Source of the DNA: Lepus europaeus
Lineage: Eukaryota > Chordata > Mammalia > Lagomorpha > Leporidae
DNA: 64,000 nt
NCBI RefSeq assembly: GCF_033115175.1
Contig: NC_084843.1
Span: 60,304,474-60,368,473 of the forward strand
Reading direction: 5' to 3'
Part shown: one piece after another, positions 12,131 to 23,068 of the stretch
Layout of the letters: each line of letters starts with the position of its first letter
Numbering within the stretch: position 1 is the first letter of the stretch
Notes under the pieces: generated by a model
Database searches by the model: none
The model's input: the letters and a program-made list of their open reading frames with translations, nothing else
What the model was told of the DNA's origin: nothing
Made by a program: the position numbers and the translations under genes

Positions 12131-14189
12131 ATTCCTGGGAGCCTGCCCTCCCAAGGGCCCGTGGAGCCTGAGCCCATTGCTGGCCTTGTGGAAGAAAGCC
12201 AGAGCTGGCTGCCTTCGTCCCCTGCTCTGCGCTCTCCCATGCCCCATACCCCAGACTGGTGAAGGCCAGGGGCTGGGCACCCCTTTTCCTCTCTCTCTCT
12301 CTGCTGCGCCTCCCTTTGTACACTCAGGAGGCTGAGAGAGCAGGCAGTGTGGGCACAGACTGGCCGTTTGCCCTTGGATGGGTCACTGCCCCTGTCCGGC
12401 CTCAGGTTCCCCATCTGGACGGGAGGGGATCAGACTTGAGTCCCCGAGGGCCCGGGAGCTCAGGATTGGAGCTGTGTCCTTGTGACTGCCAATGGCCAGG
12501 ATCCCAGCAGTCTCCACTTGGCAGCATGTTAGACAGTCGCCTCGCTTTGCAAGGCAGGGCCGTGTGGCCCGGGAGCACACAGCCGAGGAGGGCAGGAAGC
12601 AGGCTGGGGACATCACCACTGTCTGGCCCAGGTAGCCCCTGGGTCACAGGCTGAACCTCGGGTGTTCTAACTTTCTGTGAGAAAGGGACAGGGCCCTGGG
12701 TGTCTTTCTGTCCAGTGCCCAGTCCTGCAGAGCCAACGTGATGTCATTCGCAGCCGGCCCTCCTGCCAGCTGTGCACCCAGAAGCTCTGCAGTGACCCGG
12801 CACGCTGTGCCAGGAGCAGTCAGCCCTGCTGGCCGCGTCCGTCGGATGTGTGTGCAGGGGGGCGGGGAGACAGACAGAGATGCCTGGTGCATTTGCTTGT
12901 GGTTTGCAAGCCCTCAGTGAGTAACCTTGAGAGGAAAGCATAGGATGCACACCTGTGTTTTGAGATCCCATTTAAGGAAGAAAATATGCTCCTAAAACAA
13001 ATCCAGGAAGACTGGCACCTGCCGTGCGTGCCTCTGGGAGTGGGAGTAGGGGTTTGGTTTGCATCTTTAGTTTTCTCTGAATTGTTAACAGTGCAAAGCT
13101 ATTGCCTTTCTCATCAGAAAAAGGAAAAGAAAACGAAGTGTTCTCCTTAAAAAGAAAGGAGGAGTTTGAAAACTGAAGTCCTTCCCCTTCTTGGAGTATA
13201 GTAACCCCTTCCTCTTTCTGGCCCTGGAGCTCAGGTGCTGTGTGATCCAAGGCCGGGTCACACCCTCTCTGGTCTTCATCCTAGAAGGCAGTGACTAGGT
13301 GGCCTCCTGCAGGATGGGATTCCCAAAGGACAGGGTCCTGTGCTCCACCTCAGCCTAGACCAAGCTTGCTCCCTCTGGCTGGCCCCACCCACCCGCACCT
13401 GCTACCGCAGGGGTTTTTGGAGAGGCTGGGCAGCACAGCTGGAGAAGGCCCTGCATCCCCCATGGGCCCGGCTACACAGGCACTCAGGATTTCCCAGGCC
13501 CCCAAGGAGCCTGCCCTCCAGAGCGCCAGCCCGCCCGGAACCCAGAGCCAGAGGGCAGTTCCATGGCAGCCAAATGCTGCGAGGAAGAAAAGACACAGGG
13601 CGATGTGGAAGCCAGGTTGGTCAGGAAGACCTCACTGGGGAGGTGGCACTCGAGCCGGGATCTTAGGGACAACATGGAGTGTGGGTGTGCGATTCCAGGA
13701 GACGCCAGCGAAGACCCTGGGCAGGAAAAGCAATGCCCATCCAGGGCGGGAAACGCCCTCCGAGCTCAGTGGCCCAGGTACAAAAAGCCGCTGGGGCAGC
13801 CTCCGGAGGAAGTCACCTTCCAGGGTGCTGCCAGTCTCTGGGAGGGGAGAGTGGATTTCAGGAGGCAGAAGGCAAAGCAGGAGCCCAGTGGGGGAGGGCC
13901 GGGTCAGGAAGATGGGCTTGGGACAAGCAGGAGGTGGTGCTGGCCGGATGTGTGGTTTAGGGCTTTATGCATCGGCACTGGGGGCTGGTCGTGGGGTGTG
14001 TGCACGCGAGAAGGGGTTCAGTCTAGTGGGCTGTGCCAGCCTGGCCCTGGGCCTCCCGCAGACCTGTTTGCCTTGGGACATCCCCAAGTGAGTACTGGGC
14101 AGGGTCAGGCCCGTGGAGACAGGGGCCCTGTGCGGGGTCAGGGGTTTGGGCCCAGCAGGTCACTGCCCTGCCGCTGTCTGGTCCTTTGC

Positions 14190-14300
14190 TGGCAAGAGCT
14201 TGGGGTTGCTTGGTACCCAGAGCCTGAGTGTGTCCTTTAACTTGTCTGAGCCTCAGTCTGTGCCTCTGTTGGACTGATGAGGGTGTGTGTTATCACCTTA
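14190..14300 (+). repeat. MIR-like SINE fragment
   Basis: TGTCCTTTAACTTGTCTGAG followed by CCTCAGTCTGTGCCTCTGTTGGA is a diverged MIR core. Confidence 0.5.
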
Positions 14301-16652
14301 AAACCCAGGTTTTCAAGTGCCAGATGGCTGCTCCCTGGAGTGGGACGATGGAAGGGGGAGGGTCAGGGAAAGCAGGACGCCCCCTCCTCAGGGCCCAGGA
14401 CTCCTGGCTCGGAGGCCCCACTGGACCTGGGACTTGGAAGGGAAGCCAAAAACTGACTTCAGAGGGATCTAGGCCCAAGGCCAAGGGTGCCCAGTGGCCA
14501 GGGGAAGGAGGGAGGGCCTGTGCTGCTGGGGGTGGAGTCTGGGCCAGACCTGCTGCCTGTGGCGTCCCTCCCCACGCTGTAAGTAGGGTGGGCCTGGAGC
14601 GTGGAGGTCAGGTTCTCTTCCAGAGCCCTGGGCCTGCCCCGGGGCTTTATCCCCAGCCTCCCGGCAGCTCCTGCGCGTACCCCTCAGTTCTTCTGAGAGA
14701 CTCCACAGAGGCACCTGGAGGCCCCTTTGGGATGTAAGCGCCTGCCCCAGTCGGCCATCTTGGCGGGGCCACTTCCTCACAGGAAGTGATGTCGTAGGCA
14801 AGGGTGAGTGTGCGGAGGCTGTGGGAAAAGGGCTGCGCAGAGGGAGGGTCTCCTTTGTCAGGAATAACAGTGTCCCCTGGCTGGCCAGTCCCCACCTGTC
14901 ATCCAGAACGGCCGTTGTAACCGCCTCCTAGGGGGGCCCCGCCTGGAGCCCCAGCCCCGAGGAGGAGCCGGGTCAGAGGGAGAAAGAGCTTTGTGTGCAG
15001 GGAGGGGTCTGTCTACTTGGGCCTGCGTGGCTTGGAAACAACGTAATTCATGGCTGCTGTCCCCCCTCCCCCCCCCATTCCTGGCCCAGCACCGGCCCTG
15101 CCGTGAATGGTGGAGATTTTACAGCAGTAGGGTCAAGTGTGGTGAGAACCCGCCGGTGCCCGGGCCTGGACAAAGACCCGGATTGCTGCTGATGAGTGTG
15201 AGTGTGCCCAGCGTGGGGCGTTTTCTCCCTCACCTCCTGCCTGCCCCTCCCCCTCCTCATCCTGCGCCAGCCAGCCCTGGCCCTGCTCAGACACATGCCC
15301 TCCCCCTGGTGCTGAGCCTGGAGACAGGAGCTGGTGGTGGGGCTGTCAGGGCCCTCCCCGCACCCACTGCAGCCGAGGTCTCCACCCTGGGCGACAGGCC
15401 CAGGGCGGGTGGTGGTAGTGGTAGTAAGTTTCCGTCCCAGGCATGGGAAAGACGTCACCACAGCCTGAGATGGCCGTGCTGTTTCTCTGTACCCCGTGTC
15501 CCCTCCTCTGCCCCAAATCAGAGGCTGGGTTCTGACCTGGCTTGGCTGCTGGTGCAGGTGGTCACTTCTCTGAGCTGGGAGAATGCGGGTCTGCTGGCCT
15601 CTCACTGGAGGCGCCTGCCAGTGCGGGTTTAGTGGAGAACAGCTCCTGCCTGCTGCCTCCCCCGGCGTGTGCACTGCCCGGTTAGCAAAGCACTTTGCAC
15701 CTGTTTTCTCAGCCAGCCCTCACAGCAGCACCTTGCAGGAAGTGCCCGCCCCTTTTTTGTATGGGGGAAACTGAGGCCCCAGCGACCTTCCCAAGGCCTT
15801 CCATGCACAGGGAGGGCGTGAACCATGTCCGCTGGCTCTTGGGCCAGCCTGTTTGCCCGCCCAGGCCAGACTCCAGGGTCAGGTTCGTGGTGAAGCAAGC
15901 AGAGCTGCTCTGGCCTCCCCCGGGAGCAGTAACGCCCCCTCACCCCGACTCCTGCCCATTCTAGTGGCTTGGCTTCCAGCACTGTTACACAAGTGGGCCT
16001 CTCCACAGCAGCTCTGGCCAGGCCCTGGGAGGACATGTGGGGGCTGGCGGAGTCCTGTTAGGGTACAAGTTGCATTCCCTTCCCAGGCTAGGATGTGACA
16101 TGAACTCATGGGAGCCACCAGGAAGGCCGTGTTGTAGCCCCTTGTCCCCCATCCTTCCCCGGGAACAGCCACCCGCCCTGCCAAGGAGCACACCTGCCAG
16201 AGCAGCAGGTGCCTGCCAGACGCCACCCTGGTCACCCGCCGCCCCCTGTGTCCAGGGGCCATGAGCAAAGTGGAGCGCATCCTCGGGCAGCCAGGATGGA
16301 GTGGAGGGGGTGCAAGCTGCGCCCTGTAGAGAGTGCTAGAAAGAAAGCAGAGACGCCCGGGAGGGCAGGCTGCAGCCTGTGCAGACCGGGAAGCAGTCGC
16401 CAGGAGGAGGAGGTGCACGGTTCCGTGAGGCCTCGAAGGTTAGAATCAGAGCAACGGCTGGGGCTTCAGCAAGCAAGCTGCGGCCGAAAGCGAGGAAGGC
16501 TTTGCTAACTGTTGTCTGTCCAAAGGAGAAGCTGGCTGAGAGAGGCAGTGCCGAGTTTCCTGTCCCCGTTGGTGTGTAAGTCGCAGGTGGATGTGGAGTT
16601 GATGGGGAGGCGGCATTGGAGCCTCCGAGAGACTTCATAAAGGCCGGTTCGG

Positions 16653-17005
16653 AGGTTGGCGCTGCGGCTCACTAGGCTAATCCTCCATCTGCGGCGCCGG
16701 CACCCTGGGTTCTAGTCCCGGTCGGGGCGCCGGATTCTGTCCCGGTTGCTCCTCTTCCAGGCCAGCTCTCTGCTGTGGCCCGGGAGTGCAGTGGAGGATG
16801 GCCCAAGTGCTTGGGCCCTGCACCCGCATGGGAGACCAGGAGGAAACACCTGGCTCCTGGCTTCGGATCAGCACGGTGTGCCGGCCACAGCGTGCCAGCC
16901 GCAGCGGCCATTGGAGGGTGAACCAACGGCAAAGGAAGACCTTTCTCTCTGTCTCTCTCTCTCTCTCCCACTGTCCACTCTGCCTGTCAAAAAAATAAAA
17001 AAAGT
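16653..17005 (+). mobile_element. Lagomorph C-repeat SINE, near full length
   Basis: A tRNA-derived head carries the B-box-like GGTTCTAGTCCCGGTC. The body contains GGATGGCCCAAGTGCTTGGG and GGTGAACCAACGGCAAAGG, followed by a CT-rich tail and A-rich end. A 9-bp target-site duplication CCGGTTCGG flanks it (16644-16652 and 17006-17014). This young subfamily is the main evidence that the host is a lagomorph. Confidence 0.93.
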
Positions 17006-18164
17006 CCGGTTCGGGTCAGTTACAAGCGGCGACTCCACTGGTGCCCACGGAAGTCCACCCACAGGCACTGGAGGTCATTTTCATCTGAGGCCTGCGGTGG
17101 GTGGGCTGAGAGCCCAGCAGCCATGGTTCCTCCTTCTCCTGGCTCCGCCCATGCGCTCTGAGCCAGGAATTGTAAATGTGCTTTGTAGAGAAGGATTCGC
17201 CAAGAGGACGCTGCCACTCGCGAGCAGAAGCGGAGGCTGTGGACCTGGACGTGGCCACCCGAGGCAGGGTGGCCCCACAGCCCCGGCTGTCCCCTGCTGG
17301 GTGCAGACCCAGGGCCGCCCCTGGCTCCCGTGGCTTCCTTGGCCCGTGTCTGTCCGTCCCGTAGCCGTGTGTCCTTTCTCATGCCTCCCTCTTGGGATGT
17401 GTAGACCCTGCTACATGGGTGTGTTGTCTTCAGGGGCAGGCTGCGATTTGGCAACCTAGGCCCCCGTGAGTTCCTGTATTGGAAGGGGAAAGTGTACGTA
17501 GACAATTTCCCCGCCAGTGGGAAATCCGCACCCTGCCTGGCAAAGGCCAGGGCTGGCCCCAGGGGAGCCCTTCTGAGCTATTTGATTCTCTGTGAAGGTG
17601 GAGCTGGCGGGAGGCGTCCTGGGACACCAGGCAGGCAGAGGACCGAGGGCTGTGGCTCCAAGCTGCGCTGGGGATTCCCCGTGCCCCTTGGTGCCCCGCA
17701 CTTTCATCTTTGCTTGGGAAGACAGTGCTCCCTTGGGGCAAGGAGGTGCTCCAAGAGCTGGCGCACTGTAGGCACTGTAGGGCCCCATGGGCAGATCTGG
17801 GTCAGATCTCCTGGCGCTGTTGCCCAGCTCTGCCCCTTCCTAGCCTACAGCCCTGGACCAGGGACTTCAGCACTGTCCCCCGTAGCTCCAGGGCTGGGGT
17901 TCCTAAAGCTGTGTGACCAGAGGCCCCAGGGTGCCACAGCCACTCTCGGGGTGCTGGGGAGCGTTTTTAATCTCCTGCAAGACAGCAGTTCCGGATGGCT
18001 GTCAGAGACTATGCCAGCTGCCAGCCCGGGGTCACGTGCAGTGTCAGCGTGGCCTCACTCTGCTCTGTCTGCCTTTGCGAAGCTGGGACTCGGGCACCTG
18101 AGATTCCCCCATGACACTGCAGTCGGCAGGGTCCACTCTGGTTGCGAGGCTTGAGGAGTTGTGC

Positions 18165-18435
18165 GGTGCCAGCAGGTGCACACATCCCTCATCATAAGCC
18201 ACGTGGCTCTTTCAGAATGGGGTAAAGATAGCCTTTTCTCTCTCAAAGGATATATTGTGTTTTCCCAAATGGCTACTCAATTTTTAGGATATAAATACTC
18301 ACGAAGCTATTTGGATCTATTTAATGGATTCCTAACTATGCAGAATTTCCTTTTGGCCTTGGAGTACCATGGAAAAAATGACTTGATCACCAACTCACAC
18401 CCCCACCTTTATTTAATTTGCATGCGCTGTGCACC
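18165..18435. other. AT-rich unique island with octamer motif in UNC5B intron 1
   Basis: About 270 bases of AT-rich sequence interrupt a GC-rich intron. It contains GGATATAAATACTC, TCTATTTAATGGATT and a perfect octamer ATTTGCAT near 18416. The + frame stays open across most of it but shows no family, no plausible splice context and no repeats. A GCACCTACTGTGTGCCAG phrase at its 3' edge is L2/MIR-like, so part may be an old repeat. It may be a conserved enhancer. Confidence 0.35.
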
Positions 18436-18699
18436 TACTGTGTGCCAGTCAGCATGGCGCGCCCCTGCAGCCCCTGAGGGTAGAATCCCAGGCCAGCCGA
18501 GCCGCAGGTCCGTCCTGACCTTCTGACAGCGTCTGCCCCCAGGATGCTGGGCTGAGGGACGTTGGCAAGGGTGTGGCAGCGCTATGGGGAGCCGTCCCGT
18601 GTCGCCGAAGGGGACACTCTGTGTCCACGTCAGGGCAGGATGGAGTGGTGGGGCGGGGGCCTCCAGATGCAGGGCCTGCTGCACTAATGGATGTCTAAT

Positions 18700-18795
18700 G
18701 TTTGCTTTCCCTGGTTGCGTCTGCGCCCACTTTATAAATGAGCCGCATTAGGGTTATAAAACAAAGCCATAAATACAGCCCGCAGTGCCGCAGAG
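18700..18795. promoter_or_regulatory. Candidate conserved element with CDX/HOX-like words
   Basis: CACTTTATAAATGAGCCGC, then GGTTATAAAACAAAG and CCATAAATAC, form a compact AT-rich block surrounded by GC-rich DNA. CCATAAA is a posterior-HOX/CDX type motif. No repeat family is recognised. Confidence 0.3.
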
Positions 18796-19504
18796 AACCA
18801 GGGCAGCCGGCGCTTGGGGGCCGGGGCGGCGTGGCCAGAAGGGAGGGGCGAGCATGGGACGTGTACCCACCCCCTCCCATGTAGCGGGGGCGTGGGGGGG
18901 GGGGGGAGGAGGCCATTCTGCCCATTTCATAGATAAGCGGCCTGAGGCCGGCATGGGCTGCCTCACCCCGAGGAGGGTCCGTTCTCCACCCGCTGCAGCC
19001 TAGAGGGGTTTTGGACACTGGTGGTGGCTGTGTGTGGAATCTGACAAGCTCTCTGCTGTCTGGATGCCCCTCTGGCTCCAGTCTGCTCTCCCCAGAGCTG
19101 CCTGCCCTGGTGGGGAGGCAGGAAGGTTGATCTCAGGGTGAGCACAGAGCCCAGCTCCCGGGGCTGTGGGCAAGTCCCTGTGTCCTAAGCCAGTGCCTCC
19201 CCAGCTTACAGACCCTAGGGGCTGTCCATGTGTGCAGGACGACGCCAGCCTGGCAGAGGAGGCAGCCCTCAGTGCCTGAGCCAGGAGAGCTGTGCACTAA
19301 CCAGGGGCCTGGGGCAAACCACCGGGCCGTTTGATTGACGGTGATGTGCGGCCTCCTCGCTGCGTTGCTGCTGGAGCGCCCTCAGCCATTGGGCCCCAGC
19401 CAGTGTCCGCTGCTGGGGGGAGTCTCAGCACCGGAGCCCTGATGGTGGCGCAACAGGCAGTGGAGAGCCTGGGCCCCTCCCAAACCCTGAGGTCTCTTCT
19501 TGGG

Positions 19505-19640
19505 TTCAGACCTTGGCTGTGTCTCCTGTTAGCTTTTTGACCTGGGGCAAGGTGCGTGACCTTTCTGAGCCTCAGTCTCCCCATCTGTAGAACCGGGCTA
19601 GGACGGACCTTCCTGGGTTACTGGAAGAATTAGAGAAGTC
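19505..19640 (+). repeat. MIR SINE
   Basis: GACCTTGGCTGTGTCTCC, TTTTTGACCTGGGGCAAGG, CTGAGCCTCAGTCTCCCCAT and CTGTAGAACCGG follow MIR order. Confidence 0.65.
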
Positions 19641-21023
19641 AGCGCTAAAGTCCTGACAGCAACAGCAGATGCCAGGTCAGCCTTGGTAGCTGTTTCAAGG
19701 CAACACGGTACCTACTGTGTGCTACTCCCCCCACCCCCGCACCTACTGTGTGCCAGCCCCACCAAGGCAGTCCTGCCTGTTTATCTCCCTTGGTCCCCAC
19801 AGCAGCCGCCAGCAGGGTTAAAGTACCTCCCTTAGAGGTGCAGGAGTCACACCCCAGTGTGCTGTCTTGCCGTTCACTCTCTGAGCTGTCTGTCTCACCC
19901 ACACAGCCAGGGTCTCAGTGCTCCAAACCTGCACTGTGCAGCCAATCCCCACGTCTTCTCCCAAAGCCGCCCGGGTCCCAGCAGGTTCTCCGGGTCAGCA
20001 CGGAGGGAAGCCATCAGGCCTGCTCGTTCCGCCTGCTCTCAGGGATGCTAGGGCTCAGGGTGGCTGCTGCGCTGGGGAGTAGATGTGTGATCACAGCCAC
20101 CATCCAGGCCTCCAGGGCCCAGCCCCACTGGCCGGGGGAGGGCGGACACGTGCACCCTGCAGTGGAGTTCATTGTTTCCCAGAGCAGTTAGCCGAGGAGG
20201 ATGAGGCCCCTACCGCTTGTCCCCAGCCACCTGATTGTTTGGCGTTTGGTGTTGGAAAGCCAATTTTCCTAAGTGGGTTGTCAGCCAATCGCCTGGCCTG
20301 GCCTGGTTTCCGTCCCTTCCTGTTTGTGTCACCTCCTGAGGCGCTGTTCTTTCCAGGGAGTGGGGCAGCTCGAGTTTCCATGCTGCCCCTCTGGGGAGGA
20401 GCCTCTGACTGTCCTCATCCCTAGGGCTGTGGGTGCAGGGGGTGCCGAGCCGCAGATCAGAGGAGGTCCCCCCTCCCGCCCTGGGTTGAAGAAGGGAGGC
20501 CTGCGAGCGGGTGGCTTCTGAGGGCTGGGGAGCCCAGGCCTGGGGCTGCAGCCCCGCGGCCCGCCCCGGCCCCCTCGGCTCCGGCTGTCTCCCCGCGTCC
20601 ATCAGCCCGGCTGGCTGGGGCTGCAGAGGGCGGCTGTGGCTTCAGGGCAGAGTTGCCCTGGTTTGAGCTCCAGCCCAGCTCAGCTCCAGCGTGTGTCCGG
20701 TGCATGGCATTTTGTGGCATTACCACAGGAAGAGGGATGAGACCGGGCAGGGCTAACGCAGGGGGTGCTGGGAAGGCAGAAGGGGTGTCCACACCCTGAG
20801 GGTCAGCTCAGCATTTCACTCCCCTCCCACCGAGGACCCCCTCCATGAAGAAGTGGGACACGCAGCCTCCCAGGGTCAGGATGGGCAGGATGGGGAAACT
20901 GAGGCCCCGGCGTGCAGACCTTGCCCAGGTGACATACCACCTCCAGCAGGTCCCCACCTTTGGCCCCCAGGGTGGACGAGGGGTGCCCAGGGGCCTCACG
21001 GAGCTGTCTCCCCTCCCCCTCAG

Positions 21024-21248
21024 GCACTGATTCTGGCAGCGAGGTGCTCCCCGACTCCTTCCCGTCGGTGCCCGCAGAGCCGCTGCCCCACTTCCTGCAG
21101 GAGCCGCAGGACGCCTACATCGTCAAGAACAAGCCGGTGGAGCTGCGCTGCCGCGCCTTCCCCGCCACGCAGATCTACTTCAAGTGCAATGGCGAGTGGG
21201 TCAGCCAGAACGACCACGTGACGCAGGAGGGCGTGGACGAGGCCACCG
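21024..21248 (+). CDS. UNC5B: UNC5B exon 2: start of mature ectodomain and first Ig domain
   Basis: The acceptor CCCCTCAG and donor G|GTGAGC bound 225 nt encoding residues 27-101 plus one base. The first two bases complete Gly27, whose first base is in exon 1 outside the window. The product begins [16 protein letters not shown] and holds the first half of Ig1, with Cys69 and Cys81 of its two disulphides and the signature [12 protein letters not shown]. Residues V42, H49 and V97 differ from the human form as recalled. Confidence 0.97.
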
Positions 21249-22063
21249 GTGAGCCCCCGCAGCCATGTGCTCCTCTGGGCCTCAGTTTCCCCTCGGTGTC
21301 CGCCTAGGTGTCGGCCGTCTGCCCCAGCCTGCCTTGGGGTGACTGTGTTCAACAGCCTGGACTCCCTCACTGAGTGCTCATCCCTTCCCTGTCCTGCTTA
21401 TGGCAGGGAGCAAGGTCCCGAGACGGCTGCCCCGTGCCTGCCTAGCTCAGAGGGAGCCCCGCCCCCACCGCCCTGGGTAGCACCCTGACCTCACAGCTGC
21501 TCTCCCTTTGCACAGAAACCAAACATTCCTTTTCTAGAAGTACATAGTCACAGGGCCCCAGGAAAGGGCTCCCTGCCACCTCCCGCACGGTTGGTGCAGA
21601 CTTGGGGCCGTTTCCTGGGTTTCCTGGTGGAGCCGCCTGCACCTGGGGAGCAAAACTCCAGAACAGTGCAGACCCGAAGCTTCCAGAGCACCACCTGTGG
21701 CAGTGCACAGAAGGATCCCTTTCCCCAGTGCTTTGGAGTTTGGCCCAGGGCTGCTCAGCCCCTGACTGTCCGGGAAGGGATGACACACGCAGGGCTGGGA
21801 GGTGGCCCAGAGTCCCGGGACGGGAGCAGGGCCGCAGCGTGGCCGTGGGACGAAGCACAGCGTCCCTGCTTCTGAGACGAGGCAGAGCCCTGCTGTCCCT
21901 GGAGCAGGAGGTGGACCTTGGGGCTCCTCCCACTCCTGAGACTGGGCCTGCCCCCACTGTGCTCCACGCCTGTCACCAGGCTCCTGCTCCCAGGAGAGGT
22001 GGGGGCAACTGCAGGGACCCCAGCCAACCCAGAGCTCCAGGGCCTTCCTAGGTTTTTGTTTTA

Positions 22064-22378
22064 CTTTTTTTTTTTTTTGTACATACGATTTATTTATCTG
22101 AAAGGCAGAGGGACAGAGAAGGGGAGAGAGGTCTTCCATCTGCTGGCTCACTCCCCAGATGGTAGAAACAGCCAGAGCCAGGAGCCAGGTGCTCCATTTG
22201 GGTCTCCCACGTAGGTGGCAGGGGCCCAAGCACTTACTTGGGCCCTCCTCAACCAACTTCCCAGGTGCATTAGCAGGGAGCTGTATTGGAAGTGGAACAG
22301 CCTGGACTCGAACCGGCGCCCATATGGGATGCCGGCATCACAGGTGGCGGCTTTACCCGCTACACCACAGCGCCGGCC
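22064..22378 (-). mobile_element. C-repeat SINE, older copy, minus strand
   Basis: In reverse orientation it shows an A-tail (T run on +), GATTTATTTATCTGAAAGGC, GTCTTCCATCTGCTGGCTCA, then TCGAACCGGCGCCCATATGG and the head ending CACAGCGCCGGCC. It is essentially full length. Confidence 0.92.
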
Positions 22379-22674
22379 TCTGCATTTCATTTTTACCATC
22401 TCTTTCTTGATCTCCTCTGTCCTTTCCCAGCCTTCTCTTCTCTCACTCCACTTTCTGTGTTTCTCTGTCCCTCTCGTTCTTCCTCTTCCTCTTTGTGTGT
22501 CTATTACTCCAATTTCTGTTTCCCATAAAAAGCCCACAAATTTCAGAACCACTGAGACCTAACACCACACCCAGAGCGTACTGACTGCCTTGTGCTGTAC
22601 ACATTAACGTGGCTTCACCAGCAAGTCCTGTGTTGTGTTTTACCACAACTTAAACATCATCATCCTAAGAAAGG

Positions 22675-23068
22675 CTTTGCCGGAGCCGGCGTGCAGCCTA
22701 GCAGGGAACGCGCCTGCACCCGTATCCGAGTGCCTGGGCTCCACCCCTGGCTCCTGCTCCTCACTCCAGCTTCCTGCTGGTGCAGAACCTGGGAAGGCAG
22801 CCGTGATGGCTCAGGAACTTGGGTCTCTGCCGCGATGGCTCAGGAACTGGGGTCTCTGCCACCCACGTGGGCGACCTGGATTGAGGTCCTGATCTCCGCC
22901 TTTGGTCCCAGCCCCACTCCCAGCCAACGCAGGCACCGCATGGGGCGGCTTTACCTGCTGGGCCGCAGCGCACTTGGGCATTTGGCCTTTGGGGAGTGAA
23001 TCGTTTCTTGGGAAGATCTCTGTCTCTTTCTCTTTTTTGCTCTCTGTCAAATAAATAAAAAATAGATC
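22675..23068 (+). mobile_element. C-repeat SINE, diverged copy with internal duplication
   Basis: It begins near GCCGGAGCCGGCGTGCAG and ends CTGTCAAATAAATAAAAAAT. Near 22803-22861 a 29-bp segment GATGGCTCAGGAACT..GGTCTCTGCC occurs twice in tandem. Confidence 0.85.

Larger units (their letters stand above)
1..21023 (+). other. UNC5B: UNC5B intron 1 (3' portion), no exons seen
   Basis: No coding exon is recognisable on either strand. The stretch is GC-rich and holds decayed MIR-like SINEs, one full lagomorph C-repeat SINE (16653-17005), a TG/CG microsatellite, and several AT-richer islands with homeodomain cores listed separately. Open frames here are short, overlap on both strands, are rich in Pro, Gly, Ser and Arg, and match no family I know. 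The human gene also has a very large first intron, which agrees with exon 2 being the first exon found. Confidence 0.85.

Noticed and set aside
13291..14240. 266- and 225-codon plus frames in UNC5B intron 1
   Set aside because: Two different frames are open over the same DNA, both of intronic composition with no recognisable domain.
16653..17005. tRNA gene suggested by the B-box GGTTCTAGTCC
   Set aside because: It is the tRNA-derived head of a C-repeat SINE; no cloverleaf can be drawn.
18161..18526. 121-codon plus frame over the AT-rich island
   Set aside because: Composition is more protein-like than elsewhere but there is no family match, no splice sites forming a plausible exon and no conserved partner; kept as a non-coding candidate.
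1..21023. UNC5B exon 1 (signal peptide) within the window
   Set aside because: No sequence encoding a leader like MGARSGARG..LSQAG followed by a donor was found; exon 1 must lie upstream.
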